A stretch of DNA of 64,000 nucleotides, from contig NZ_BMXI01000010.1 of NCBI RefSeq assembly GCF_014651675.1, forward strand, positions 1 through 64,000, written 5' to 3'. The notes below the pieces were generated by a model. It had not been told where the DNA came from. It saw nothing but the letters and a program-made list of their open reading frames with translations, and made no database searches. Positions 9,032 to 18,356 of the stretch are shown here, piece by piece (position 1 is the stretch's first letter; each line of letters starts with the position of its first letter). This DNA comes from Roseibacillus persicicus (GTDB taxonomy: Bacteria > Verrucomicrobiota > Verrucomicrobiia > Verrucomicrobiales > Akkermansiaceae). A program made the translations under genes and the position numbers.

Positions 9032-12000
9032 CGTTTCCAAATGGTTGCGTCGAGATTGAGGATTGTTTGGCAAATCACGGTGCTGGCCGCGAGCTTGGCG
9101 GTGGGGTGGTCGCTTTCGACATCGGATTCCCCGAGTGAGACGAGCTTCAGGGCAGCTTCCGGATTCTTTTGAAAGCGGTCGAGTTGTTCCTGATAGAGTG
9201 ATAGCAAGACCTCCTGTTCTTCAGCGGTGGGCTGTCGGCCTACGAGGCGGAGGAAGGCCGCTTCGATCTCCTTGGTCGGTTCGTCATGCGCGATTTCTTC
9301 CGCCAAGTGACGGGCCGCCTCCACGAATTGGACATCGTTGAGTAGCACCAAGGCTTGAAGGGGCGTGTTGGTGCGGGAGCGGGCCACGCTGCAAACCTCG
9401 CGGGACCCCGCGTCAAAGGCAAGCATGTTAGGCAGCGGTGCGGTTCTCTTCCAGACCGAATAGAGGGAGCGACGGTAGAGCGCCTGACCAACCGATTGGC
9501 GATATGGGGGGGACATCCCATTGGACTCGGTCCAGAGATCTTCGCCCGGTTGATAGGGGGAAACGGGTGGTCCTCCGGCAGCTGGATTAAGCAGTCCCGA
9601 GGCGGCTAAGGAGAGGTCACGAATCTGTTCCGCCGACAAGCGATGGGCTGGGCCACGGGCGAGGAGTCGGTTCTCGGGATCGATTTCGGCAAGCTCGGGA
9701 CAGTGGCGAGAGTTCTGCCCATATGTCGAGGAGAGCACGATTTGGCGACAAAGAGCCTTAATGTCCCAGCCGCTCTCAACGAAATTGCGGGCGAGCCAGT
9801 CTAACAATTCTGGATGGCTGGGGAGGGCACCTTGCAGCCCAAGGTTCTCGGGAGTATCAATGAGACCTGTTCCGAAGAACGCTGCCCACATTCGGTTGAC
9901 GAACACCCGGGCCGTGAGGGGATTGTCGGGATGGGTGGTCCACTGCGCCAAGCCCAGACGATCCCGGGGAGCATCTTCCGGAAAGGGCATGAGCATGGCC
10001 GGAGTGTTTCGCGGGACAATCTTGTCGGGGGTCTTGGGCGCATCATAGGCTCCCCGGTCGAGAATGTAGGCAGGCAAGGGATGGTCGAGCTCCTCCATTA
10101 CCGGAATTTCGTTCACGGGCTCTTCGGCATCTACGAGGGCTTTGACCGCTTGGTGCAGAGCCTCCTTAGCTTTGCGGGTTGGCTCATGCACTCTAAGCGT
10201 GAAGTAGTCCTTCAGACTCACCTCTCCCGAGTAGTCGGCGATCTTGGCGACCTCGGCTTGAGATAGGGTGCGATCGAAATGGCCAAAGTCAGCAATGAGA
10301 GCTCCGGCAAGTCCGGCATCGCGCCAGCGAGAGCCGAGCGCAAACTTGCCGCCGTGCTGGGTTGTTACACTGGCGGATTTTACTTTCTTATCCCTGAGGA
10401 TCTCGGTGGCGAGTTCAATTCCGTTCAGGTAGAGTTTGAGTCCACTCGCTTGATCAGAGGCATCCCAAGTGGCGACGATATTCTGCAGTTCGCCGGTGGG
10501 AATTGGTTCCAGGGTGCGGACGCCCATCCCGTTGCCTGGCCAGACGCGGTAGAGTCGCGATTCGAGAAAACCTTTTTCCAAGGTCAAATCCCAACCGTTG
10601 AATCCCGCATCAGTTCCCCGGCTGTGGTGGGCCAGCACCGCACGATGCTGCGTCGACTGTGACTGGAGGAGAGTGATGGAGATTGAGAATGGCGTCCAGC
10701 GATCGAAGGAGGGGATGTCGTGAAAGCTGAGATAGCGGTCCCCGTCCAGAGCGAGAGCGAGGGGCTCGGGCTGGTTTGGGTGCAGCGGCTTGAACTCCAG
10801 AGGAGGAGCATTGCCGTGGTCGCCTTCCGCAAATTTGGCGAACTTGGGGTTGAGTTCTCCGGTGGAAAAGTCGAGGCCGATCTTCGGCATTTCCAGCCCG
10901 ACTCCACGTCCGTCCAGCGTTGTGAGCCAGTTTTGAAAGGCTTCCTGACTGGCTTTCAGCTCGTTTTGATAGTTACTCCGTGCTTCGGCCAAGCGGCTTT
11001 CAGCCTGGTGCAATTGGTTTTCTTGCTTCTCGTCGGGAAGGAGCAAGGTGGGCGAGGGAACGCGTTCGGTCCGGTCATACATCCCGTTCTCGTCGATGGA
11101 GTTGAAAAAGGCGAAGAGCGAGTAGTAATCGGTCATCGTCAAGGGATCATACTTATGGTCGTGGCACCGGGTGCACTCCATGGTGAGACCCAGGACGGCG
11201 GTCCCAAAAGTGTGAACGCGATCGGCAATGTTTTCGGTGCGCCACTCTTCGAAGATGGCTCCTCCCTCGTTGTTGAGGCGGTGAAGTCGATTGAAGGCAG
11301 TGGCGAGTTTTTGCTCCCGGGTGGCATTCGGGAGCAGGTCTCCTGCGATGTTCCAAGTGAGAAAATCGTTGTAGGGAAGGTTCGAGTTGAAGGCCTCGAC
11401 CACCCAGTCGCGATAGGGCCACTGTGTATTCAGCTTGTCCGACTGGTAGCCATAGGAATCAGCATAACGGGCGGCATCCAGCCAGCCGACTGCAAGGTGC
11501 TCACCGTAGGATTGGGATTGCAGGAGGCGTTCGACCGCTTCCTGTTTGGCGGTTTGAAGGTTGTCGCGGGCTGCGGTCGCGAATCGTTCGATCTCTTCCG
11601 GAGATGGAGGGAGGCCGGTGAGGTCGAAGGTGGCACGGCGCAGCCAACGAAGGGGGCTGGCTGGCTCGGAGGGGGCGATGTCTTCTTTCTCCAAACGTGA
11701 GAGGATAAATTGGTCAATCGCATTGTTCGGCCATTCCTGGTTGGCGGGTTGGGGGACCTTAACTTCTGGTGGGAGATTGGCAAAGGCCCAGTGCTTCTCG
11801 TAGGGAGCCCCTTGCTCGATCCACAAACGCAGGATCTCTTTCTCATCATCGGTTAGAACTAGGTTGGACTTCGGAGGGGGCATGACCTCGTCGGGTTCCG
11901 ATGAAATGATTCGATGCCAGGCGACCGACTCCTCGACCTTGCCGGGAACGATGGCAAATCCATCTGATTCCTTGAGGGCAGCAAAGGCGGAGGCGGCATT

Positions 12001-12150
12001 GTCCAGTCGCAGGCCGGCGCCATTTTCTTTCTCGTCAGGGCCGTGGCAGAAGAAGCACTTGTCCGACAGAATGGGGCGCACGTCATAGTTGTAGCTCACT
12101 TCGGCGGAAGCAGGCAAAAGGGCGAGGATTCCAAGGAGAGAGAAACGCAT
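9028..12150 (-). CDS. PSD1 and planctomycete cytochrome c domain-containing protein with LamG domain
   Basis: 1040 aa with an N-terminal signal sequence ending near ASAEVSYNYD. Next comes a PSCyt1 heme-binding module containing CFFCHGPD at about residue 33, then DUF1549 at about 140-350 (it includes the second heme-like motif CTRCHDHKYDP near 325), a LamG/concanavalin-like insert at about 440-600 and DUF1553 (PSD1) at about 745-1000. This architecture is a hallmark of the Planctomycetes-Verrucomicrobia group. Such proteins are presumed periplasmic or surface oxidoreductases tied to catabolism of complex carbohydrates; the reaction is unknown. The gene lies 31 bp after the agarase-like gene and overlaps the DUF1501 gene by 4 bp, so the two probably act together. 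Confidence 0.9.
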   Translation of the reverse strand: MRFSLLGILALLPASAEVSYNYDVRPILSDKCFFCHGPDEKENGAGLRLDNAASAFAALKESDGFAIVPGKVEESVAWHRIISSEPDEVMPPPKSNLVLTDDEKEILRLWIEQGAPYEKHWAFANLPPEVKVPQPANQEWPNNAIDQFILSRLEKEDIAPSEPASPLRWLRRATFDLTGLPPSPEEIERFATAARDNLQTAKQEAVERLLQSQSYGEHLAVGWLDAARYADSYGYQSDKLNTQWPYRDWVVEAFNSNLPYNDFLTWNIAGDLLPNATREQKLATAFNRLHRLNNEGGAIFEEWRTENIADRVHTFGTAVLGLTMECTRCHDHKYDPLTMTDYYSLFAFFNSIDENGMYDRTERVPSPTLLLPDEKQENQLHQAESRLAEARSNYQNELKASQEAFQNWLTTLDGRGVGLEMPKIGLDFSTGELNPKFAKFAEGDHGNAPPLEFKPLHPNQPEPLALALDGDRYLSFHDIPSFDRWTPFSISITLLQSQSTQHRAVLAHHSRGTDAGFNGWDLTLEKGFLESRLYRVWPGNGMGVRTLEPIPTGELQNIVATWDASDQASGLKLYLNGIELATEILRDKKVKSASVTTQHGGKFALGSRWRDAGLAGALIADFGHFDRTLSQAEVAKIADYSGEVSLKDYFTLRVHEPTRKAKEALHQAVKALVDAEEPVNEIPVMEELDHPLPAYILDRGAYDAPKTPDKIVPRNTPAMLMPFPEDAPRDRLGLAQWTTHPDNPLTARVFVNRMWAAFFGTGLIDTPENLGLQGALPSHPELLDWLARNFVESGWDIKALCRQIVLSSTYGQNSRHCPELAEIDPENRLLARGPAHRLSAEQIRDLSLAASGLLNPAAGGPPVSPYQPGEDLWTESNGMSPPYRQSVGQALYRRSLYSVWKRTAPLPNMLAFDAGSREVCSVARSRTNTPLQALVLLNDVQFVEAARHLAEEIAHDEPTKEIEAAFLRLVGRQPTAEEQEVLLSLYQEQLDRFQKNPEAALKLVSLGESDVESDHPTAKLAASTVICQTILNLDATIWKR

Positions 12151-12181
12151 GGAGGGTGGCGGGTTTGTTAGGGGAAAGTTT

Positions 12182-14176
12182 TTAGAGAGAGCGGAGGGTT
12201 CTCAATACGGCAGAACCAATCGTCACTTTTTCATCTACAGTGGATAAAACTTCCACCGAATTGTTCTCTTGCAAGAGACTTGATTCGATTTTGATGATTC
12301 GGCAGGAGGAGTAGGCTCCCTCTTTGTCTACGAATCGCGCGGCGCTGTCTTCCACTTGATTGGGGATTTCTTTGCCGTTCAATTTGATGACAAGCGATTT
12401 GTTTTCAGCTTTTGGGAGGTGAAAGCCAATGCGGAGGGTTGCTTCTTTCACTTCGGCAGGATTGGGGACGGTGAGGGGGATGGACGTTCCAGCTGGAACC
12501 ATGACTTTCCCTCCATAGTGAATGGTTTCGTTGAAGTGCTTCTCTTCCGCAATTGGAGCGGCGAATTCGGCAACGAAGACAATCGTTTCTTGTGGAGCCA
12601 AGTCGTGGAGCATGGCTTCAGTTTGTTCTTCGCGATAGGAAAGGGTCAGATCTTCGTTCTGGCTCAAGCGCCGGACTTGTAGATTGTTTGGCTGACTGAT
12701 GGAGAGGTCGAGGTTCAGTTTCTCTGGTTTGCGCGAGAGATTGTGGGCAATGACGAAGAGCTTGTTGCCATCCACAAAGCTGCGGCACATGACGTCGGGG
12801 TCGTTGGAAGTGGCGTCAATTCGTCTTCCGTTGACTCCTGCAAAAAGGCGATAGTAATTGTGAAGGCCGGTGGGCACCCAGTCCTTGCCATTCTGTTCGA
12901 AGTCCCGGGGGGCGTAGAGAACCGCGTAGTATTTGGGATCCCAGTTGGCGGAGTGGAGGAGGACAAAGGGCACGGCCTTGAGCACGGTTTGTGGGTGGTC
13001 CATGAAGACCAGGGCGTTGGCGACCATTGAGTTGATGTGAAGAAAGTCGTGGATGGAGCGCGCCCTCAGGGCATAGTCGAATTCGCTTTCACCCTCTTTT
13101 CGCTCCATCACTTCCTCCGCCACTTTAAGGATAAGGTCATGATTGCTGTCGCCATTGCCACTGGCGGCGTAACCACCTTGCTCACTGATGACGATGGAAC
13201 AGGCTTTTCCCTGCGAGATGAGGGTATAGTTGGGAACGAGGTCGATTATCCCTTCCAAGGGCAAGCCGCTTAAGATCATTCCTCCGAAATTCTGACCATT
13301 CCAGCTATGGTAGTCATAAGTGTGGAAAGAGTAGAAATCGAGGCCGTTGGCAGTGTTATCCATGAACTTCCGCACACCGTTGAAGGCCTGGTAGTCATTG
13401 CGGTAGAAGTTGCCGACTGCGTTGCAGGGGCCGCCTACGAGGACTTCCGGCGTGCGAGCTGAAACAGCCTTTTTGGTCTCAAGGTGCCAGTTGGCGATTC
13501 GTTCGGGACTGTTGAGAAGAAAGGACCAGTGGGGTTCATTGATAGGCTCGAAGTAGCGCGGGCGGGTCAGATCCGTGAAGTTATGATCGAGGACCGCCGC
13601 GGCGAGTTCTGCTGCCGCTTCGGTATTGACTGGAATCACCGGGGGACGGTGACCGTGGCCGCTTTTTTTGGCTTCCTCGGGCATCCATTGTCCCATGAAT
13701 TCTGGGTAGCCTCCGGGAAGACCATGGGCGGCGACCTCGAGATTGGGGGAGAAGTCTCTCGTCAGCTTGGGAGAGTCCTGGTGGTCCTGACTACCGAGTT
13801 GCTCTTTTAAGAATGCGAGGTCGGCGTGGCCGGGGCGAGCCTCGTCTTCGCGCACGGACTTGGTCCAACGGACCACGGAGCGAACGGGGCCGAGGTCCCG
13901 CCCGAACGAGATATCAAGTTCCTCCACGAGTTCCTGATAGCGTTTGCCTTCAGCGGTTTGTTTTTCAAAGTTTTTTCCACCGTGAGCCAGTGCGAAGTAG
14001 CGGTGGCGTTCAAGGTCAGTGTGACCCTCGATGCTTCGGGTGACCTGAGGGCGGATTGATAGAGTGACAGATGCAGCCGGCAGGGCGGGAGGCTCAACCG
14101 TGCCGGAATTCTGCGACCAAGTGGTGACGGTTGAGCTCAGGAGGATGAATCCGAGGAGATGGGTTTGGGACTTCAT
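12182..14176 (-). CDS. Secreted glycoside hydrolase, GH86 beta-agarase/beta-porphyranase-like
   Basis: 664 aa from the ATG at 14176; a longer frame would run into the sulfatase gene. A signal peptide covers roughly residues 1-22. The body looks like a clan GH-A barrel: FEPINEP supplies the likely acid/base Glu214 and ISEQGG the likely nucleophile Glu332, both at positions expected for strands 4 and 7. An all-beta C-terminal region of about 200 residues follows. The overall pattern, including FHTYDYHSW and MDHPQTVLKAVPF, resembles GH86 enzymes that cut agarose or porphyran backbones. Family membership is from memory, and GH39- or GH5-like alternatives cannot be excluded. The sulfatase immediately upstream supports a sulfated galactan as substrate. 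Confidence 0.6.
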   Translation of the reverse strand: MKSQTHLLGFILLSSTVTTWSQNSGTVEPPALPAASVTLSIRPQVTRSIEGHTDLERHRYFALAHGGKNFEKQTAEGKRYQELVEELDISFGRDLGPVRSVVRWTKSVREDEARPGHADLAFLKEQLGSQDHQDSPKLTRDFSPNLEVAAHGLPGGYPEFMGQWMPEEAKKSGHGHRPPVIPVNTEAAAELAAAVLDHNFTDLTRPRYFEPINEPHWSFLLNSPERIANWHLETKKAVSARTPEVLVGGPCNAVGNFYRNDYQAFNGVRKFMDNTANGLDFYSFHTYDYHSWNGQNFGGMILSGLPLEGIIDLVPNYTLISQGKACSIVISEQGGYAASGNGDSNHDLILKVAEEVMERKEGESEFDYALRARSIHDFLHINSMVANALVFMDHPQTVLKAVPFVLLHSANWDPKYYAVLYAPRDFEQNGKDWVPTGLHNYYRLFAGVNGRRIDATSNDPDVMCRSFVDGNKLFVIAHNLSRKPEKLNLDLSISQPNNLQVRRLSQNEDLTLSYREEQTEAMLHDLAPQETIVFVAEFAAPIAEEKHFNETIHYGGKVMVPAGTSIPLTVPNPAEVKEATLRIGFHLPKAENKSLVIKLNGKEIPNQVEDSAARFVDKEGAYSSCRIIKIESSLLQENNSVEVLSTVDEKVTIGSAVLRTLRSL

Positions 14177-14192
14177 TATCTTGGAAAGAGGA

Positions 14193-15800
14193 TTACTGAG
14201 CCGAGGACCACTCGCCAAAGGTGCCAGGCAAGGTGGAAAGAGTTTCGGACAGAAGGCTTTTCATCTGTCTCAGTTGCTCTTGATGGGCCGGGTCGCCGGC
14301 TAGATTGGTGGTTTCGGTGGGATCGTTCCGCAGGTCGTAGAGTTGGTCCGCATCGAAGTAGTTCTCCAGATAGGGCGGTTTGGCAGCCATGGTGAGGCGG
14401 ACGAGGAAATTGCCTCCGGGAGGGCCTCCAATGTGGGGAATCTTGGCGTTTGGATCGAATTCCCATTTCACCCAAGCATGGTTTGCTTTGATCTCATCGA
14501 GAGTTTCCTTCTGCAAGCGATGGGCTTCTTCAGCAGGGGGCACTTGGCTGGGAGGGAGGCGAAAGGCCAGATACTTCCAGTCCTTGGTGACTACTGTGCG
14601 GGTGAAGCCGATTTCTCCATAGACCGCTTTGCGCCAATCGACTTGTTCGCCACGCAAAAGTGGCAAGTAGCTCTCTCCGTCCAGCGGCATGTCGGGAAGA
14701 GGCTCTGTTCCCGTGGCGTCGAGGATGGTTGGAGCAATATCGACGTTGGAAACGAGAGCTTCGCAGACTTGGGGCTCGATAGTGCCCGGCCAGTAGGCCG
14801 CGGAAGGGGTGCGCAAGGCTCCCTGATAGAGTGAACTCTTGCTCGCCATTTCCATCCCGTGGTCGTTGAAGTAGATGACGAGGGTGTTTTCGGCCAGGCC
14901 TAGCGATTCCACCTTGTTCAAGATTGCTCCAATGCCCGCATCCAGCCAGGTCTGGCCGGCACTGTCGCGCGAGAATCCTGCGGCCTTGGCTTTGGCGAAC
15001 AGGCTTTCGCGGGATGGCATTCCGACGGGGGCTTGGTCGAGAATCCCGGCGGGAGTACTGCGGGGATCGGTCGTCATTCCGGCCACGGGATCGGGGAAAT
15101 GGGGGAGAGTGGTGGAGAAGTAGAGGAAGAAGGGTTTGTCTTTGTTCGATTCGATAAACTCCAGAGCCCCTTCGGTGACCCAGTCCATATTGTGGTGGGC
15201 CAAGCCGGTGTTTTTCAGTTGGGGCGAGTCAAGGGGGTTGCCCGCATAGGCCCGTGCGACGTGGTCGAAGCCGAAGGTGCGGAGTTGCGCGCAGAGAGCG
15301 GTCTGATTGGCTTGTAGTTTTTCTCTGACCGACGGATCTGTGGGGTCGGAGTTTTTGGGGATTTGCTCAAGCTTGACCCGCGTGCCGATGTGCCACTTTC
15401 CGATCAAGCCGGTCACGTAGCCCGCAGCCTGCATCGCCTTGGGGAGATTGGGACGGTCGGCTTCGAGATGTGTATTGAAGTAGACGTTGCGTACGCCTTC
15501 GGGGGTCACGTCACGGAGCAGTGCGGGAGAGGAACCCCGGCTGGGGTAGCGTCCGGTGATGCAGCCGTAGCGACTGGGGGTGCAGACGGTGGAGGAGGTG
15601 TAGCTGTTGGAAAAGAATGCTCCTTCGTTGGCCAGCTTGTCCAAACTCGGGGTTAGAGCCTCGTTTTTGATAAAACCGAGATCTTCCTGACGTTGGTCGT
15701 CGGTGATGATGAAGATGACGTTGGGTCTCGATTCCTCGCCCTGACTGGGCAAAAGGAGTAACAAGGAGACCGCGAGAGATTTTCGAAGAGGGCGAAGCAT
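14193..15800 (-). CDS. Type I (formylglycine-dependent) sulfatase
   Basis: 535 aa with a signal peptide of about 22 residues. The core motifs of arylsulfatase-type enzymes are present: the metal-binding ITDDQ near residue 33, the maturation motif C-T-P-S-R with Cys73 to be converted to formylglycine, GKWHIG, HFPDP and YFNDHGMEM. It should hydrolyse sulfate esters from a polysaccharide in the periplasm or outside the cell. A formylglycine-generating enzyme must be encoded elsewhere. It is the first gene of the minus-strand run sulfatase, GH86-like, PSD1, DUF1501, with a 16-bp gap to the next gene. The natural substrate is unknown; porphyran or agar-type galactan is suggested by the neighbour. 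Confidence 0.93.
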   Translation of the reverse strand: MLRPLRKSLAVSLLLLLPSQGEESRPNVIFIITDDQRQEDLGFIKNEALTPSLDKLANEGAFFSNSYTSSTVCTPSRYGCITGRYPSRGSSPALLRDVTPEGVRNVYFNTHLEADRPNLPKAMQAAGYVTGLIGKWHIGTRVKLEQIPKNSDPTDPSVREKLQANQTALCAQLRTFGFDHVARAYAGNPLDSPQLKNTGLAHHNMDWVTEGALEFIESNKDKPFFLYFSTTLPHFPDPVAGMTTDPRSTPAGILDQAPVGMPSRESLFAKAKAAGFSRDSAGQTWLDAGIGAILNKVESLGLAENTLVIYFNDHGMEMASKSSLYQGALRTPSAAYWPGTIEPQVCEALVSNVDIAPTILDATGTEPLPDMPLDGESYLPLLRGEQVDWRKAVYGEIGFTRTVVTKDWKYLAFRLPPSQVPPAEEAHRLQKETLDEIKANHAWVKWEFDPNAKIPHIGGPPGGNFLVRLTMAAKPPYLENYFDADQLYDLRNDPTETTNLAGDPAHQEQLRQMKSLLSETLSTLPGTFGEWSSAQ

Positions 15801-15891
15801 TCAGGAGGGTAATGTCCTGATTCTCAAATTTCTCCAAAAAATGAGGGGAAAAACTGGGTTCGGTTCCAGGCTGGAACCCGGGGAGGCGAGC

Positions 15892-16890
15892 TTATCGCTT
15901 GGGTGCCCGCTCAGTCGCCATCTTGTATTTGACCACCGCTTCAGCGATGGAGAAGGCGAGACGGTCCTGATAGTCGGAGCGGGCGATGTAGGAGCCTTCC
16001 GTCCGGTTGGATAGAAAGCCGCCCTCCAAGAGGATTGCCGGGTGCTTGACGCCTGAGATGACCGAATAGCGCGCTCTCCGGATGCCCCGGTCGGTTCGCT
16101 GAGTGGCCTTGATGACATTGGAGTGAACGGCTGTCGCCAACGCAACATTGGCGGAGTCGTTGTTATTGCCGGGTTTTTCCTGATAATCTGAGGCTTTCAA
16201 TCCCCGGCCGTAGTGGGCGACTCCTTTGGGGGAGAGGGTGAAGGTCTCGATGCCCTGGGCGCGTCCGCCACCGCCGGAATTGAAGTGCAGCGATATGAAA
16301 ATGGCGTTGGGGAATCTGTTGGCGTAGTCGACCCGTTGCTGGAGGGTGAGGTAGCGGTCCTTGTCGCGGGTCAGTCCCACCTTGAAGCCGCGCTTGCGCA
16401 ATTGCAGAGAGAGTTTTCTGGCAAGAGCCAAGGCGTGGTCCTTTTCCTTCCCGTTGCCATGAGGGCTAACCGTTCCCGGGTCGTGGCCACCATGTCCGGG
16501 GTCGATGATGACGGTGTCGATCCGGGAGGGGCCCCGACCACCCACATTGTAGGGACGCATCACAGGGTCAAGCAACTTGACCAAATCAATACGGTGCACC
16601 AGATAGCGGTTGCCGGAGCGTTTGACGGGAAAGGAAAAGACGAATTTGATTTTGTTCATCCAGACATCCTGTTGGCCAACGAGGAACTCCACGCGTATTT
16701 CCTTTTTCTCGAGGATCAGCTTGGAGCCGGAAGTGCGCATGGTGGAGAATCCGTAAAACTTCTGGATACTACGAACAGTGACGTAATTCTCCTTGCCGAC
16801 TACAACATTCTCCCACGCGGCGGTGCTCTGGGCCGACAGTTGTGGCACCATCAAGGAAAGAAAAACGAGGGCGAGTAATCTGGAAATCAT
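15892..16890 (-). CDS. N-acetylmuramoyl-L-alanine amidase (Amidase_3)
   Basis: 332 aa. It cleaves the amide bond between N-acetylmuramic acid and L-alanine in peptidoglycan. A signal peptide (residues 1-20) directs it to the periplasm. Residues about 27-110 form a separate N-terminal region containing VTVRSIQKFYGF, like copper-amine-oxidase-N/AMIN-type binding modules. The catalytic domain starts at TVIIDPGHGG. Probable zinc ligands are His133, Glu149 and His202 (ISLHFN), and the catalytic Glu is about 289 in LLEGGFLSN. Family motifs are complete, so it should be active. It stands alone, separated from the sulfatase by 91 bp and divergent from the SMP-30 gene. Confidence 0.93.
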   Translation of the reverse strand: MISRLLALVFLSLMVPQLSAQSTAAWENVVVGKENYVTVRSIQKFYGFSTMRTSGSKLILEKKEIRVEFLVGQQDVWMNKIKFVFSFPVKRSGNRYLVHRIDLVKLLDPVMRPYNVGGRGPSRIDTVIIDPGHGGHDPGTVSPHGNGKEKDHALALARKLSLQLRKRGFKVGLTRDKDRYLTLQQRVDYANRFPNAIFISLHFNSGGGGRAQGIETFTLSPKGVAHYGRGLKASDYQEKPGNNNDSANVALATAVHSNVIKATQRTDRGIRRARYSVISGVKHPAILLEGGFLSNRTEGSYIARSDYQDRLAFSIAEAVVKYKMATERAPKR

Positions 16891-17001
16891 GGGGAAGATT
16901 GCGCCCAGACTACCTTTTTGAAAGAGGAATACAATTTAGGAATCGGTCAAAAGTCCGATTTTGGGATTTGTCTCCTTTCCGCCAAGGGGTTAGCTGGGGG
17001 C

Positions 17002-17856
17002 ATGGAAATTGAATTGGCAGGAAGCTATCGGGCAAAGTGGGGCGAGGGACCAATCTGGTGGAGTGGAATGCTGTATTACGTTGATATCGAATCTCATCGC
17101 GTGATTTGCTTCGACCCTGCCAGCGGCGAGGAGCGTCTCTTGGAAGTGGGAGAGCGAGTTGGCGCGGTCGTGCCACGGAGTCGGGGGGGGCTGGTTTTCG
17201 TCGGCGATACGGGCTTTCACCTTCTTGATGAAGAAACTGGAGAGCAGAAGCCCATCGTCGATCCGGAGCCAGACAAGGACGACAATCGCTTCAATGATGG
17301 AAAGTGCTCTCCGGACGGGCGACTGTTTGCGGGGACCATCTCTTTGGTGAAAAAGGAGGGGGACGCGGCCCTCTATGAGCTCAATCCAGAGTTGGGAGTG
17401 CGTGAAGTCTTTGGGGGAGTCACCAACTCCAACGGCATTGCATGGAGTCCAGACGGAAAGCGTGTTTATTATATCGATACTCCCCGTCGAGAGATCTGGG
17501 GCTTCGACTACAACTCGGCGACGGGGGAGTGGAGTAATCGGGAGGTGGTGGTGGATACCAAGCATCATGACACTTCGCCGGACGGAATGGCAATGGATGC
17601 GGAGGGGAAAGTGTGGGTTGCCTTCTGTCATGGTGGTTGTGTGGCTCGCTTCGATGTCGAAACGGGCGAGGAACTGCAACGCATTGACCTGCCTTGCGTC
17701 GAGACCACGGCCTGCACCTGGGGCGGCGAGAACTTGGATGAGCTCTACGTCACCACTGGAATTCACAAGAGTATCGTGGAGGAAGATGCCGGCCGTTTGT
17801 TTGTGATCAAGGGGCTCGGGGTGAAGGGTATGCCCGCGAACCCGTTCGCAGGCTAG
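17002..17856 (+). CDS. SMP-30/gluconolactonase family protein
   Basis: 284 aa from the ATG at 17002, preceded by a G-rich ribosome-binding site; a longer frame from 16918 adds 28 residues that do not look native. SMP-30 proteins are six-bladed propellers that hydrolyse sugar lactones using a divalent metal. The sequence shows AKWGEGPIWW with the metal-binding Glu, FNDGKCSPDGRLFAGT, SNGIAWSPDGKRVYYIDT, and SPDGMAMDAEGKVWVA with the metal-binding Asp. No signal peptide is seen, so the enzyme is cytoplasmic. It may act in sugar-acid catabolism, such as gluconate or galactonate pathways. The substrate cannot be read from sequence. Confidence 0.88.
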   Translation: MEIELAGSYRAKWGEGPIWWSGMLYYVDIESHRVICFDPASGEERLLEVGERVGAVVPRSRGGLVFVGDTGFHLLDEETGEQKPIVDPEPDKDDNRFNDGKCSPDGRLFAGTISLVKKEGDAALYELNPELGVREVFGGVTNSNGIAWSPDGKRVYYIDTPRREIWGFDYNSATGEWSNREVVVDTKHHDTSPDGMAMDAEGKVWVAFCHGGCVARFDVETGEELQRIDLPCVETTACTWGGENLDELYVTTGIHKSIVEEDAGRLFVIKGLGVKGMPANPFAG

Positions 17857-17916
17857 CCCGACCGCTGGAGCTAGTTTGAGATTGTCCCTGCTTGAATCGA
17901 GCCTCAGTGTCTGAAC

Positions 17917-18339
17917 ATGTATAAAGTATTTCTAGTCTTATTCTTGGGGTGCTTACTTTTCGCGATGGCGCTTTTGCTCGATGATCGTATCGGGGCTGGA
18001 CTCTATGTGCCGGATCGTCAATCGAGCCTCTTCCTCGGATTTTCCATTCTGGCTGGTTCGTGTTTGCTTGGCTTGTCAATGGATTCCAATGGCGCTGAGC
18101 GTTCCCTCCACCGGACCTACTGTCGGGTCGCGGCGGAATTGGAGAAAGGCCCCCTGACTCGAACGGAGTTAGGTCAAGCGATTGGTTCGGAGAGCACCCA
18201 AGTATCTTCCAATTCGCCCGACAATTCGACGATCTCGTTTCAGCAATGTTTCTCGGCCAAGGAAAGCGCATTACTCGATCGGATGATCTATGAGGGAAAG
18301 GTCATTGAGCGAAACGAAAAGCTTTCCTTGCCGGGCTAG
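17917..18339 (+). CDS. Small membrane protein of unknown function
   Basis: 140 aa. Two hydrophobic segments at about residues 4-20 and 38-55 are followed by a soluble C-terminal half containing ELEKGPLTRTELGQAIG. That stretch reads like a short helix-turn-helix-type segment but is not a recognised domain. I recognise no family. It is co-directional with the SMP-30 gene, 60 bp downstream, and convergent with the membrane-protein pair that follows. Confidence 0.6.
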   Translation: MYKVFLVLFLGCLLFAMALLLDDRIGAGLYVPDRQSSLFLGFSILAGSCLLGLSMDSNGAERSLHRTYCRVAAELEKGPLTRTELGQAIGSESTQVSSNSPDNSTISFQQCFSAKESALLDRMIYEGKVIERNEKLSLPG

Positions 18340-18356
18340 AGGCTCGAGTGTGGTCT

